From the NCBI RefSeq assembly GCF_028802875.1, contig NZ_JARAMP010000017.1:28194-92193 (forward strand): a stretch of 64,000 nt of DNA. The letters run 5' to 3'. Of the stretch, positions 8,045-16,539 are shown in pieces (the stretch's first letter is position 1; each line of letters starts with the position of its first letter). This DNA is from Seohaeicola sp024304985. Its GTDB lineage: Bacteria > Pseudomonadota > Alphaproteobacteria > Rhodobacterales > Rhodobacteraceae. The position numbers were made by a program, and so were the translations under genes. The notes below the pieces were generated by a model. It was given only the letters and a program-made list of their open reading frames with translations. It was not told the origin of the DNA and ran no database searches.

Positions 8045-9237
8045 AGGCGGAAGAACAGCGCCTTCAGATAGCCGCTTTCGGCCAGTTGCGGCAGAAGCGG
8101 GTGATCCGGTCCGGCAAAGCCCGTGTGGATCTGCTGCCCCTGCCGTCCCGCGCGACCGATGCCCCGCAGGCAGGCGCCGTGAAAGCGTTCCAGATCGGCG
8201 GCATGCGAGCAGGAGCAAAGCACGAGAAACCCGCCCTCGGCCACCAATGACGCGCCCAGACGCGCCACGCGCTCATAGGCGCGCAGGCCGGTTTCCAGCG
8301 CCTGTTTCGACGGCGCGAAGGCGGGCGGATCGCAGACGACCATGTCGAAGGTGGCCCCTTCCGCCGCAAGGGCCGTCATCACGTCGAAGGCATCGCCCTT
8401 GCGCGTGTCAAACCGTGCCGCCACGCCCGACGCCGCGGCGCCCTCGCGGGCGAGCGTCAGCGCGGGGTCGGAGCCGTCCACGGCCAGCGCGTGATCCGCC
8501 CCTGCGGCAAGCGCGGCCAGTGCAAAGCCACCCACATGGGAGAATACATCCAGAACCTTGCCGCCCTTGGCCAGTTGCGCGGCAAAGGCGTGGTTGGGCC
8601 GCTGGTCGAAGAACAGCCCCGTTTTCTGCCCGCCGGTCAGGTCGGCCATATAGGTGGCCCCGTTCATCGGCACCTGCACCGGGGCATCGGGCGCTTGGCC
8701 CAGAACCACGCCGCTGGCATCGTCCAGACCTTCGAGTGTCCGCGCACGGCCCGAGGCGCTTTTGATGACAGTCGTCACACCCGTCACCGCGACCAGAGCC
8801 GCGACCAGATCATCCAGCATCACATCGGCCCATGCCGCATTGGGCTGGATCACTGCGGTGTCGCCGAAACGGTCGATCACCACGCCGGGCAGTCCGTCCG
8901 CCTCGGCATGGACCAGACGGTAGAAGGGTTGGTCATAGAGCCGCGCCCGCAGGGCCAGCGCGCGGGTCAGCCGCGCCTCAAGCCAGGCCCGGTCCACCAC
9001 AGCGGCGGGGTCACGGTCCATCACGCGGGCGATGATGCGGGAATTGGCGTTCACCGTCACCAGTGCAAGGGGGGTGCGCTCGGCATCCTCCAGCACGGCA
9101 AGGCTGCCGGGGGCAAGCCCGCGCGAGCGCCGGTCGGTGACCAGTTCATTGTCATAAACCCACGGAAAACCGTGGCGGATGGCGCGCGGCTGGGCTTTGG
9201 GGCGCAGGCGCACAACGGGATAAGAGGGCGATGTCAT
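8041..9237 (-). CDS. RlmI-like class I SAM-dependent rRNA (cytosine) methyltransferase
   Basis: The 398-residue protein has an N-terminal PUA-like domain (VRLRPKAQPRAIRHGFPWVYDNEL), an EEHEA-type middle region (RLVHAEADGLPGVVIDRFG) and a C-terminal Rossmann methyltransferase with VLDVFSHVGGFALAALAAGA and the catalytic-region motif VVCDPPAFAPSK. This architecture is that of RlmI/YccW, which methylates 23S rRNA at C1962 in E. coli. The exact target base here is inferred. The gene is followed by, and overlaps, the PIN gene. Confidence 0.85.
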   Translation of the reverse strand: MTSPSYPVVRLRPKAQPRAIRHGFPWVYDNELVTDRRSRGLAPGSLAVLEDAERTPLALVTVNANSRIIARVMDRDPAAVVDRAWLEARLTRALALRARLYDQPFYRLVHAEADGLPGVVIDRFGDTAVIQPNAAWADVMLDDLVAALVAVTGVTTVIKSASGRARTLEGLDDASGVVLGQAPDAPVQVPMNGATYMADLTGGQKTGLFFDQRPNHAFAAQLAKGGKVLDVFSHVGGFALAALAAGADHALAVDGSDPALTLAREGAAASGVAARFDTRKGDAFDVMTALAAEGATFDMVVCDPPAFAPSKQALETGLRAYERVARLGASLVAEGGFLVLCSCSHAADLERFHGACLRGIGRAGRQGQQIHTGFAGPDHPLLPQLAESGYLKALFFRL

Positions 9238-9274
9238 GCCGCCCTCTTATCCCTGTTTCACAGTGCTGGAAAGG

Positions 9275-9934
9275 TCAGATCTTGTCGTCCGTTTCCAGAC
9301 CGGCCACCAGTTGCGTGATGCCGCGATTGCCGCCCATGCTGCCGGGGCGTTCCAGTTCGGCCCGCAGGACATTGGCCAGATGCCGCGTCACGCGCACCTT
9401 CTGCGTCAGCCCCTGGCGCTCGGCCTGCATGGCGCGGTCGCCGCCGTATTCCTTGAGATCGGCGCGGATCTCGCGGGTGGGGGCCAGGGCCTCGCCCGTC
9501 TTGGGATCGCGCAGGGTGAGGTTGAAGCGGATGGAGTGAACCCCGCCCACCGAATAGCGGGTCTTTTCAGTCAGCGAGTGAAAGCGGACCAGTTCGATCT
9601 CGACCACGGCGGGCACCGCGCCGCTATGGCCGGTGCGGGCCTGCGTCATGCTGTCGGCCAGGATCGCCTCAAGCTGGGCGTGGCGGTCCCCGAAGGCATC
9701 GCCGCGCCAGACGATATCGCCGGACGGGTAGTAGCTGTTGGCCTCGGAAACCTTCAGGCTGCGCGGCACCACGATACGGGTGTCGACAACCGCGATGGCA
9801 GCAAGGGAGATGGCGGCCGAAGCCCCCCGCGCGGTATCGACCGAAACGGCGTTGCGCGTGGCCAGATCATAGGTGCTGCAGGCGGACAGACCCAGCGCCA
9901 GAATCAGGGCAGTAACAATACGGTAACGTGACAT
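9275..9934 (-). CDS. DUF6778-like lipoprotein
   Basis: The 219-residue protein starts at ATG 9934 behind a GGAGG ribosome site. MSRYRIVTALILALGLSAC is a lipoprotein signal with lipobox LSAC (Cys19). The mature part is a compact alpha/beta domain without catalytic motifs that I recognise (for example VVPRSLKVSEANSYYPSGDIVW). Its size and pattern resemble the DUF6778 lipoproteins of Rhodobacterales, an assignment from memory. Function is unknown. It reads away from edd, so the 280-bp gap holds both promoters. Confidence 0.65.
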   Translation of the reverse strand: MSRYRIVTALILALGLSACSTYDLATRNAVSVDTARGASAAISLAAIAVVDTRIVVPRSLKVSEANSYYPSGDIVWRGDAFGDRHAQLEAILADSMTQARTGHSGAVPAVVEIELVRFHSLTEKTRYSVGGVHSIRFNLTLRDPKTGEALAPTREIRADLKEYGGDRAMQAERQGLTQKVRVTRHLANVLRAELERPGSMGGNRGITQLVAGLETDDKI

Positions 9935-10148
9935 CCTCGACCTCCAAGCGGTTTTTCCGCGTGTCATGGAGTGGATTTTTGCCGCCGGATTGTGGTCTAT
10001 TCAGGGCAAATTTTCTTCCAATGCGCGGCATTTCGGGGAAATCTCAAGCATAATTCGCCACTTTCAGCCCTGTTTCCATCGCAGGATGCAGCCACGAAAT
10101 CGACATGTTGAAAAAGTTGCATCCCGCTTGCATCACCACGGCATCGGC

Positions 10149-10177
10149 TTGCGGTGTTACCGCTAACAGCCTATATC
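10149..10177 (+). promoter_or_regulatory. edd promoter with a LacI-family-type operator filling the spacer
   Basis: TTGCGG (10149-10154) and TATATC (10172-10177) stand 17 bp apart. The palindrome TGTTACCGCTAACA (10155-10168) fills most of that spacer. Its half-sites TGTTA/TAACA with a central CG are typical of LacI/GalR-family operators such as GntR boxes. A repressor bound there would block RNA polymerase directly. No regulator gene is adjacent. Confidence 0.6.
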
Positions 10178-10214
10178 CGGGGGAACCCACGACCGACTGA
10201 GGGGAGGACATCCG

Positions 10215-12020
10215 ATGCCAGTACATGATCAGGTGGCCCGCGTGACCGATCGCATCGTGGCGCGCAGCCGTGACAGCCGCGACCGTTACATGGCGTTGAT
10301 GCGCCGCGCTGCGGCCGAGGGGCCGCGCCGTGGGCATCTGAGCTGTTCGAACCAGGCCCATGCCTATGCGGCGATGGGACAGGATCAATCGACCATGGCC
10401 ACGACCCCTGCCCCCAATATCGGGATCGTGACCGCCTATAACGACATGCTGTCGGCGCATCAGCCCTTCGAGCGGTTCCCCGACCTGATCCGGCAGGCTG
10501 CCCGGCGTGTCGGCGCCACGGCGCAGGTGGCCGGCGGCGTGCCCGCCATGTGCGACGGGGTCACGCAGGGCCAGACCGGGATGGAACTGTCGCTGTTTTC
10601 GCGCGACGTGATCGCATTGGCGGCGGGCGTGGCGCTGTCGCACAACACGTTTGATAGCGCGCTCTATCTGGGTGTCTGCGACAAGATCGTGCCGGGCCTG
10701 GTGATCGCCGCCGCCACGTTCGGCTATATTCCGGGTGTGTTCCTGCCGGCGGGACCGATGGTTTCGGGCCTGCCCAATGACGAGAAGGCCAAGGTGCGCC
10801 AGCAATTCGCGGCCGGACAGGTGGACCGCGCGGCGCTGATGAAGGCCGAGATGGCGTCCTATCATGGCCCCGGCACCTGCACCTTCTATGGCACGGCCAA
10901 TACCAACCAGATGCTGATGGAGTTCATGGGGCTGCATCTGCCCGGCACGTCCTTCGTGAATCCCGGCACGCCGCTGCGCGATGCGCTGACAACTGCGGGC
11001 ACGGAACGCGCCGCCGCGATCACGGCGCTGGGGAATCACTATACGCCGGTCTGCGACGTGCTGGACGAGCGCGCCTTCGTGAACGGGATCGTGGGGCTGA
11101 TGGCGACGGGCGGGTCGACCAATCTGGTGCTGCACCTGCCAGCCATGGCCCGCGCCGCCGGGGTGATCCTGACCTTGCAGGATTTTCACGACCTGTCGCA
11201 GGTGACCCCGCTTCTGGCCAAGGTCTATCCCAACGGGTTGGCCGATGTGAACCATTTCCACGCGGCCGGTGGGCTGGGTTATACGATCGGGCAACTGCTG
11301 GAGGCGGGGCTGCTGCATCCCGACACGTTGACCGTCGCGGGCAAGGGGCTGGAGCGCTATACGACCGAGCCGAAACTGACCGGGGCGGGCCTTGCCTGGC
11401 AACCCGGCAGCCGGGAGAGCCAGAACACCCGCATCCTGCGCCCGGTCAGCGATCCCTTCGATGCCACAGGCGGATTGCGCCAGTTGGACGGGAATCTGGG
11501 CACGGGCGTGATCAAGACCTCGTCCGTCTCTCCTGACCGCCATGTGATCGAGGCCCCCGCCCGCGTGTTCGAGACGCAGGAGGCGGTGAAAGCGGCGTTC
11601 AAGGCCGGGGAGTTCACCTCGGACACCGTGGTGGTGGTGCGCTTTCAGGGGCCGCAGGCCAATGGGATGCCGGAACTGCATGCGCTGACGCCTGTTCTCG
11701 CCGTGCTGCAGGATCGCGGGCTGAAGGTCGCGCTGGTCACCGATGGGCGCATGTCCGGTGCTTCGGGCAAGGTGCCTGCCGCGATCCATATCAGCCCCGA
11801 AGCCGCCGCCGGTGGCGCGCTGGCGCGTCTGCGGGACGGCGACATCATCCGGCTGGATGCCACCACGGGCGAGATCGCCGCGCTGGTGCCCGATCTGGAG
11901 ACCCGCGCCCCTGCCACCCCGGATCTGAGCGGCAATGGCACCGGCGTCGGGCGCGAGCTTTTCGCCATGTTCCGGGCCAATGTGGGCCCGGCGGCGACTG
12001 GCGCGGCGGTGGTTGTCTGA
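10215..12020 (+). CDS. edd: Phosphogluconate dehydratase (Entner-Doudoroff pathway)
   Basis: The 601-residue protein matches the IlvD/Edd dehydratase family at full length. It contains GIVTAYNDMLSAHQPFERFPDLIRQ, GVPAMCDGVTQGQTGMELS, FYGTANTNQML and a C-terminal VTDGRMSGASGKVPAAIH. Cysteines in MCDGV, GVCDK and GPGTC are the family's Fe-S ligands. The enzyme turns 6-phosphogluconate into 2-keto-3-deoxy-6-phosphogluconate in the cytoplasm. A GGGGAGG ribosome site precedes the ATG. eda follows 78 bp downstream, so the two ED-specific steps form one unit, probably controlled by the operator at 10155. Confidence 0.96.
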   Translation: MPVHDQVARVTDRIVARSRDSRDRYMALMRRAAAEGPRRGHLSCSNQAHAYAAMGQDQSTMATTPAPNIGIVTAYNDMLSAHQPFERFPDLIRQAARRVGATAQVAGGVPAMCDGVTQGQTGMELSLFSRDVIALAAGVALSHNTFDSALYLGVCDKIVPGLVIAAATFGYIPGVFLPAGPMVSGLPNDEKAKVRQQFAAGQVDRAALMKAEMASYHGPGTCTFYGTANTNQMLMEFMGLHLPGTSFVNPGTPLRDALTTAGTERAAAITALGNHYTPVCDVLDERAFVNGIVGLMATGGSTNLVLHLPAMARAAGVILTLQDFHDLSQVTPLLAKVYPNGLADVNHFHAAGGLGYTIGQLLEAGLLHPDTLTVAGKGLERYTTEPKLTGAGLAWQPGSRESQNTRILRPVSDPFDATGGLRQLDGNLGTGVIKTSSVSPDRHVIEAPARVFETQEAVKAAFKAGEFTSDTVVVVRFQGPQANGMPELHALTPVLAVLQDRGLKVALVTDGRMSGASGKVPAAIHISPEAAAGGALARLRDGDIIRLDATTGEIAALVPDLETRAPATPDLSGNGTGVGRELFAMFRANVGPAATGAAVVV

Positions 12021-12033
12021 CATGCCGCCCCGG

Positions 12034-12055
12034 CTTCTTCTTGCTGCAAATATCC
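12034..12055 (+). repeat. Short 3'-flanking motif, copy 2
   Basis: Fourteen bases after the edd stop, a 22-base segment with core TTGCTGCAAATATCC resembles that at 6687-6708. It lies between edd and eda and so would be in their shared transcript. Confidence 0.3.
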
Positions 12056-12098
12056 ATGCGCCATCCGCCCCGGGCGGCGCGGCCCGAAAGGACGGACC

Positions 12099-12746
12099 AT
12101 GACCCCGCATCACGCCTCGGACGCCACCTTGACGCTGTGCCGGATGGCCCCGGTGATCCCTGTTCTGGTGATCCGCGACCCCGCCCATGCCGCCCCGCTG
12201 GCCCGGGCACTGGTGGCGGGCGGCCTGCCGGTTCTGGAGGTGACGCTGCGCACGCCCGCAGCCCTTGAGGTGATCACCGAAATGGCCCGAATCCCCGGTG
12301 CGATGGTGGGCGCGGGCACGGTGCTGTCGCCCGCCGATGTCCGCGCCGTGATCGCCGCAGGGGCCGGGTTTGCCGTGTCGCCGGGGGCGACGGACCGGCT
12401 GCTGGCAGCCTGCGAGGAGGGCGGGCTGCCGATCCTGCCCGGTGCCGCCACCGCGACCGAGGCGATGGCGCTGCTGGAACGGGGCTATACCTCGCAGAAG
12501 TTCTTTCCTGCAGAGGTCGCAGGGGGTGCGGCGGCGCTGCGCGCCCTGTCATCGCCCTTGCCGCAGATCACCTTCTGCCCGACCGGCGGGATCGGCCCGG
12601 CCAATGCCGCCGATTACCTGTCGCTGCCGAATGTCGCCTGTGTGGGCGGCAGCTGGGTCGCGCCCTCCGACATGATCGCGGCGGGCGACTGGGAGGGGAT
12701 CGAAGGGCTGGCCCGCGCCGCATCCGCCCTACCCCGGTCTGCGTGA
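12099..12746 (+). CDS. eda: 2-dehydro-3-deoxy-6-phosphogluconate (KDPG) aldolase
   Basis: The 215-residue protein is a full-length KDPG/KHG aldolase TIM barrel. It has PVIPVLVIRD, the EVTLRTPAALEVI segment, GAGTVLSPADV, and the Schiff-base lysine in the context SQKFFPAE, followed by PTGGIGPANAADYLSLPNVACVGGSWV. It splits KDPG to pyruvate and glyceraldehyde-3-phosphate. It lies directly after edd, completing the Entner-Doudoroff branch. Confidence 0.96.
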   Translation: MTPHHASDATLTLCRMAPVIPVLVIRDPAHAAPLARALVAGGLPVLEVTLRTPAALEVITEMARIPGAMVGAGTVLSPADVRAVIAAGAGFAVSPGATDRLLAACEEGGLPILPGAATATEAMALLERGYTSQKFFPAEVAGGAAALRALSSPLPQITFCPTGGIGPANAADYLSLPNVACVGGSWVAPSDMIAAGDWEGIEGLARAASALPRSA

Positions 12747-12788
12747 CGCCGCGACCCGATCGTTCAGATCTTTGCCCGGATGCGCCGG

Positions 12789-13061
12789 TCAGTCGCGCGG
12801 ACGCGACCGCCAGCCGCCGCGCCGCCCGGTGCGGGTCATGGCCTGCAAGCCTTCGCACATCACCTGCGTCATCGGATGATCCGGCGCATCCGTGGCATAG
12901 CGGTCCACCAGCACCGCCAGCACGGCGCGGCTGTCGGCCCCGTCCGGCAGGCTGAGCGCCCAATCCAGAAAGATCGTGCGGCATTCGCCCGCCGTGATCC
13001 CCTCGATCCGGTAGGCTTCCGAGATCAGACCCTTGGGGTCTTCGGGCGTGCCCTTTTTCAT
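12789..13061 (-). CDS. Conserved small protein downstream of glnE
   Basis: The 90-residue cytoplasmic protein starts at an ATG overlapping the TGA of glnE (ATGA), so the two are translationally coupled. The body (DPKGLISEAYRIEGITAGECRTIFLDWALSLP) is acidic and helical and the tail is basic (TRTGRRGGWRSRPRD). I recognise no domain, but the overlap with glnE suggests a conserved association in this lineage. Function is unknown. Confidence 0.65.
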   Translation of the reverse strand: MKKGTPEDPKGLISEAYRIEGITAGECRTIFLDWALSLPDGADSRAVLAVLVDRYATDAPDHPMTQVMCEGLQAMTRTGRRGGWRSRPRD

Positions 13062-15859
13062 AGGGCCTCCCCTGACCCGGTGCCAAGGGCGGCATGGATC
13101 GCGGCATCGGCCCCGGCCGCCACCTCGACCAGCGCGGCCTCAAGACCTTCCAGCGTTTCGAACCCAGTTTCGCGCAGCAGCATCCGGCATCCTCCCTCGC
13201 CGATCCCCGCGGGATCAAGCGGCTTGTCGCTCAACAGCTTGGAGACAAGCTGCAAGTGCCAGAACAGCAGATAGGCCTCGGTCAGCGCTGCGCCAGTGGC
13301 GTCATCCAGCCAGCCGCAGGCGACAGCGGCCCGCAATCCGGCACGCGCCTGCCTGTCGGTGGACCCCGCCATGAGGCTGCCCGCCTGACCGATCAGTTCC
13401 ACATCCTGCAGCCGGCCCGGCCCCAGCTTGGCGTCCCACGGACCTTCGGCCGATTTCGCCGCCGCGATCCGGGCGCGCATGGCGGCGACATCCTCGATAA
13501 TCTTGTCGCGGGGATGGCCGCGTGCCAGCACGGCTTGCCGGACCGCCTCGACATCCTCGGCCAGCGCGGCCTCGCCCGCCACGGCGCGCGCGCGGGTCAG
13601 GGCGAGGTGTTCCCAGATCCAGGCTTCGTTCATCTGGTAGTCGCGGAAACTGGTCAGGCTGGTCGCCACCGGCCCCTGCGTGCCCGAGGGGCGCAGGCGC
13701 ATGTCGACCTCATAGAGCTTGCCTTCGGCCATGGGTGCCGTCAGCGCCGTGACCATCGCCTGTGTAAGGCGGGCGAAATAGGGCCGGGCCGCGAGCGGGC
13801 GGCGGCCATCCGAATTTTCGACCCCGTCCGCATCATAGATCACGATCAGGTCCAGATCCGAGGTCGCGTTGAGCCGCCCTGCCCCCAGCGAGCCCATGCC
13901 CAGCACCATGGCGCCGCGCCCCGGCGGGGTGCCGTGTTTGGCCGCGAATTGCGCCACCACCACGGGCCAGAGCGCGCGCAGGACCGCCTCGGCCAGATCG
14001 GCATATTGGGGGCCTGCGGCCTCGGCGTCGATCAGGCCGCGCAGGTGATGCACACCGATGCGGAAATGCCATTCCTTGGCCCAGCGGCGCGCGGCATCCA
14101 GCTTGCGCTCGTAATCGGCCTCGCCCTCGAGCCGGGCCGACAACTCGTCCCGCAGCGCCTCCATCCCCGGCCATGGCGCGAAGAAGCCGCCGCCGATCAC
14201 CGCATCGAACACACCCGAATTGCGCGACAGATGCTGCGCCAGCGCGGGCGAACTGCCCACGATATCCACCAGCAGGTCGATCAGTTGCGGGTTGACGTCG
14301 AACAGCGAGAAAAGCTGCACCCCCGCAGGCAGGCCCGACAGGAAACCGTCGAAGGCCAGAAGCGCCTCGTCAGGTTTGGCGGCGCGGGCGAGGCGGGACA
14401 GGATCTCGGGGCGCAGGCGCTGAAAGATCTCGACCGCGCGGGCCGAACGCAGCGCGGGATAGCTGCGCCAGCGGCTGGTCACTTCAGTATCCAGCGTGTC
14501 GGCCACCTCGGCAGAGACCTGCGGCGAGGGGGTGATGCCGCTGCCGGCGAAGAAGCCTTCGGTCAGGTCATGCACTTCACTGATGCGGGATTTCAGATCG
14601 GCTTCGAGAGCGGTCTGTTCCATGCCCATGAAGGCGGCCAGCCGGGCAAACCCCTCGTCGCTGCGCGGCAGGCTGTGGGTCTGGGCATCGTTGATCATCT
14701 GCAGGCGATGCTCGACCTCGCGATGGGCGCGGTAATGGCCCGTCAGGGTATGGGCCACGTCATCGGGAATCCAGCCCTTGCGCGCCAGAACGGCCAGACC
14801 CTCGACCGTGCCGCGCACCCGCAAGTCTGGGTCGCGGCCACCGGCGATGATCTGGCGGGTCTGGGTGAAGAACTCGATCTCGCGGATGCCGCCGCGTCCC
14901 AGTTTCATGTTGTGATCGGTCAGCACCACCGGCCCGCCCAGCCCCTTGTGCGCGCGGATGCGCAGGCGCATGTCATGGGCGTCCTGAATGGCCGCAAAAT
15001 CCAGATGCTTGCGCCAGACGAAGGGGCGCAGGGTTTTCAGGAACCGCTCGCCCGCTGCCAGATCACCCGCCGAGGGGCGCGCCTTTATATAGGCGGCGCG
15101 TTCCCATGTGCGGCCAAGGCTTTCGTAATAGCGTTCTGCCGCTTCCATCGCCATGCAGACCGGGGTGACGGCCGGATCGGGGCGCAGGCGCAGGTCGGTG
15201 CGAAAGACATAGCCCTGCGCGGTATTGTCGTTCAGCAGCGCCGCCATCTTGCGCGTGGCCCGGATCAGCGAGGCGCGCGCCTCGTGATAATCGTCGGGGG
15301 TGAAGCGCGTCTCGTCGAACAGGCAGATCAGGTCGATATCCGAAGAGTAGTTCAGCTCATAGGCGCCCATCTTGCCCATGGCCAGCGCCACCAGCCCGCC
15401 GCCGGTTTCGGCATCATCCTCGGTGGCCCCCGGCAGTTTGCCGCGTTTGATCTCGGCGCCGATCGCGGCGCGCAGGGCAAGCTGGCAGGCCAGATCGGCA
15501 AAACGGGTGAGCGCGCCTGTCACCTCTTCCAGGGACCACGCGCCCGACAGATCGGCCAGCGCGGTCAGCAGAGCCACGCGGCGCTTGCCCTGACGCAGCG
15601 CATCGGCCAGCGCATCGGGCGCGGTCTGGGACAGATCGTGGTGCAGCGCGGTCAGCGCGCCCTCGGGATCGTCCAGCGCGGGCATGATCCACGCCGCTTC
15701 CCGCTCGATCAGGGTTTTCAAATAGGGGCTGCATCCCCCCGTCCCTTCGATCAGACGGGCGATATCGCCCTGCGCATCGGGCACGGCGGCGCGGGCCTCG
15801 GCCCCCCGGTCAGGGTCGTATGGATGTGGCAGGCGGGTCAGGCGGTGTGCAATGGACAT
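13058..15859 (-). CDS. glnE: Bifunctional glutamine synthetase adenylyltransferase/adenylyl-removing enzyme
   Basis: The 933-residue protein has two nucleotidyltransferase halves. The N-terminal one carries MGKMGAYELNYSSDIDLICLFD and the C-terminal one MGSLGAGRLNATSDLDLIVIYD, each with GxxxxxxLxxxSDxDL metal-binding acids. Helical PII-response domains lie between and after, matching GlnE at usual length. It adenylylates and deadenylylates glutamine synthetase in response to PII and glutamine, tuning nitrogen assimilation. A long open frame on the opposite strand is its antisense shadow. The divergent YbaK-like gene starts 105 bp away. Confidence 0.96.
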   Translation of the reverse strand: MSIAHRLTRLPHPYDPDRGAEARAAVPDAQGDIARLIEGTGGCSPYLKTLIEREAAWIMPALDDPEGALTALHHDLSQTAPDALADALRQGKRRVALLTALADLSGAWSLEEVTGALTRFADLACQLALRAAIGAEIKRGKLPGATEDDAETGGGLVALAMGKMGAYELNYSSDIDLICLFDETRFTPDDYHEARASLIRATRKMAALLNDNTAQGYVFRTDLRLRPDPAVTPVCMAMEAAERYYESLGRTWERAAYIKARPSAGDLAAGERFLKTLRPFVWRKHLDFAAIQDAHDMRLRIRAHKGLGGPVVLTDHNMKLGRGGIREIEFFTQTRQIIAGGRDPDLRVRGTVEGLAVLARKGWIPDDVAHTLTGHYRAHREVEHRLQMINDAQTHSLPRSDEGFARLAAFMGMEQTALEADLKSRISEVHDLTEGFFAGSGITPSPQVSAEVADTLDTEVTSRWRSYPALRSARAVEIFQRLRPEILSRLARAAKPDEALLAFDGFLSGLPAGVQLFSLFDVNPQLIDLLVDIVGSSPALAQHLSRNSGVFDAVIGGGFFAPWPGMEALRDELSARLEGEADYERKLDAARRWAKEWHFRIGVHHLRGLIDAEAAGPQYADLAEAVLRALWPVVVAQFAAKHGTPPGRGAMVLGMGSLGAGRLNATSDLDLIVIYDADGVENSDGRRPLAARPYFARLTQAMVTALTAPMAEGKLYEVDMRLRPSGTQGPVATSLTSFRDYQMNEAWIWEHLALTRARAVAGEAALAEDVEAVRQAVLARGHPRDKIIEDVAAMRARIAAAKSAEGPWDAKLGPGRLQDVELIGQAGSLMAGSTDRQARAGLRAAVACGWLDDATGAALTEAYLLFWHLQLVSKLLSDKPLDPAGIGEGGCRMLLRETGFETLEGLEAALVEVAAGADAAIHAALGTGSGEAL

Positions 15860-15964
15860 GGGCGCAGCTTGATATCAGCGCCGCGACAGGGTCAAGTGGC
15901 TGGTCAATCGCACAAGGCTTTGCAATTGTGCCGCAAAACGCGACCCCAAGCGGAGGACCCGAGG

Positions 15965-16432
15965 ATGAGCAAGAGCATGGCCCGCGTGCGCCGCGCATTG
16001 GAGGCAGCAGGGCTTCCCGCCGATATCCATGCATTGGGTGAGGCGCGCACCGCCGCTCAGGCCGCCGCCGTGGCGGGCTGCGCCATCGACCAGATCGCCA
16101 AGTCCATCATCTTTGCCGGGCAGGACAGTGGCCGCGCGGTGCTGTTCCTGACCGCAGGGGGCAATCAGGTCGATACGGCCCGTGCCAGCGCCGTGGCCGG
16201 AGAACCGCTGGGCAAGGCGGATGCCGATCTGATCCGGGCGCAGACCGGATTCGCCATCGGGGGCGTGGCCCCTGTGGGGCATCTGAACCCGATCCACGCC
16301 TTTCTGGATCCGCGCCTGATGGAATTTGACGTGATCTGGGCCGCCGCAGGCACGCCGCATCATATCTTTCCCATCGCGCCCGCCGATCTGCACCGCTTGA
16401 CGGGGGCGCAACTGGCTGATTTCACGGCGTGA
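15965..16432 (+). CDS. YbaK/ProX-type aminoacyl-tRNA deacylase
   Basis: The 155-residue protein starts after GGAGG at ATG 15965. It is a single YbaK domain: IDQIAKSIIFAG contains the conserved catalytic-area Lys, then LFLTAGGNQVDTARASAVAGEPLGKADADLIRAQTGFAIGGVAPVGH, the family's GxxPxGH signature. Stand-alone members hydrolyse mischarged tRNAs such as Cys- or Ala-tRNA(Pro). Which mischarged tRNA it clears is not shown by the sequence. Confidence 0.88.
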   Translation: MSKSMARVRRALEAAGLPADIHALGEARTAAQAAAVAGCAIDQIAKSIIFAGQDSGRAVLFLTAGGNQVDTARASAVAGEPLGKADADLIRAQTGFAIGGVAPVGHLNPIHAFLDPRLMEFDVIWAAAGTPHHIFPIAPADLHRLTGAQLADFTA

Positions 16433-16440
16433 TTCATTTA

Positions 16441-16459
16441 ATGTAAATTTCTTTTACAT
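16441..16459. promoter_or_regulatory. Perfect palindrome ATGTAAA-N5-TTTACAT upstream of the DUF2852 gene
   Basis: Seven-base arms ATGTAAA (16441-16447) and TTTACAT (16453-16459) flank a 5-base spacer, in an AT-rich island in otherwise GC-rich DNA. A third TTTACAT lies at 16511-16517, nearer the start codon. It looks like a dimeric regulator site. The regulator is not identified. Confidence 0.5.
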
Positions 16460-16539
16460 AGCCCCTTGCAAGCGGGCCTCGCCATTCCGATCTTGGTGAT
16501 GTGAAGACGATTTACATCAACCCTGCAACGGAGTGTCCG

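Noticed and set aside
10044..12188. Long minus-strand open frame (714 codons) opposite edd
   Set aside because: The translation is His/Gly/Arg-rich shadow sequence without motifs, while the plus strand encodes a full-length Edd.
13094..16432. Open reading frame of over 1100 codons on the plus strand opposite glnE
   Set aside because: It is the antisense shadow of glnE, a product of GC-rich third positions; it has no family match, and its end is simply the real YbaK-like gene in the same frame.
16442..16458. TGT...ACA palindrome as a PpsR/CrtJ photosynthesis-repressor site
   Set aside because: The PpsR consensus is TGT-N12-ACA; here the spacing is 11, and no photosynthesis gene is adjacent.
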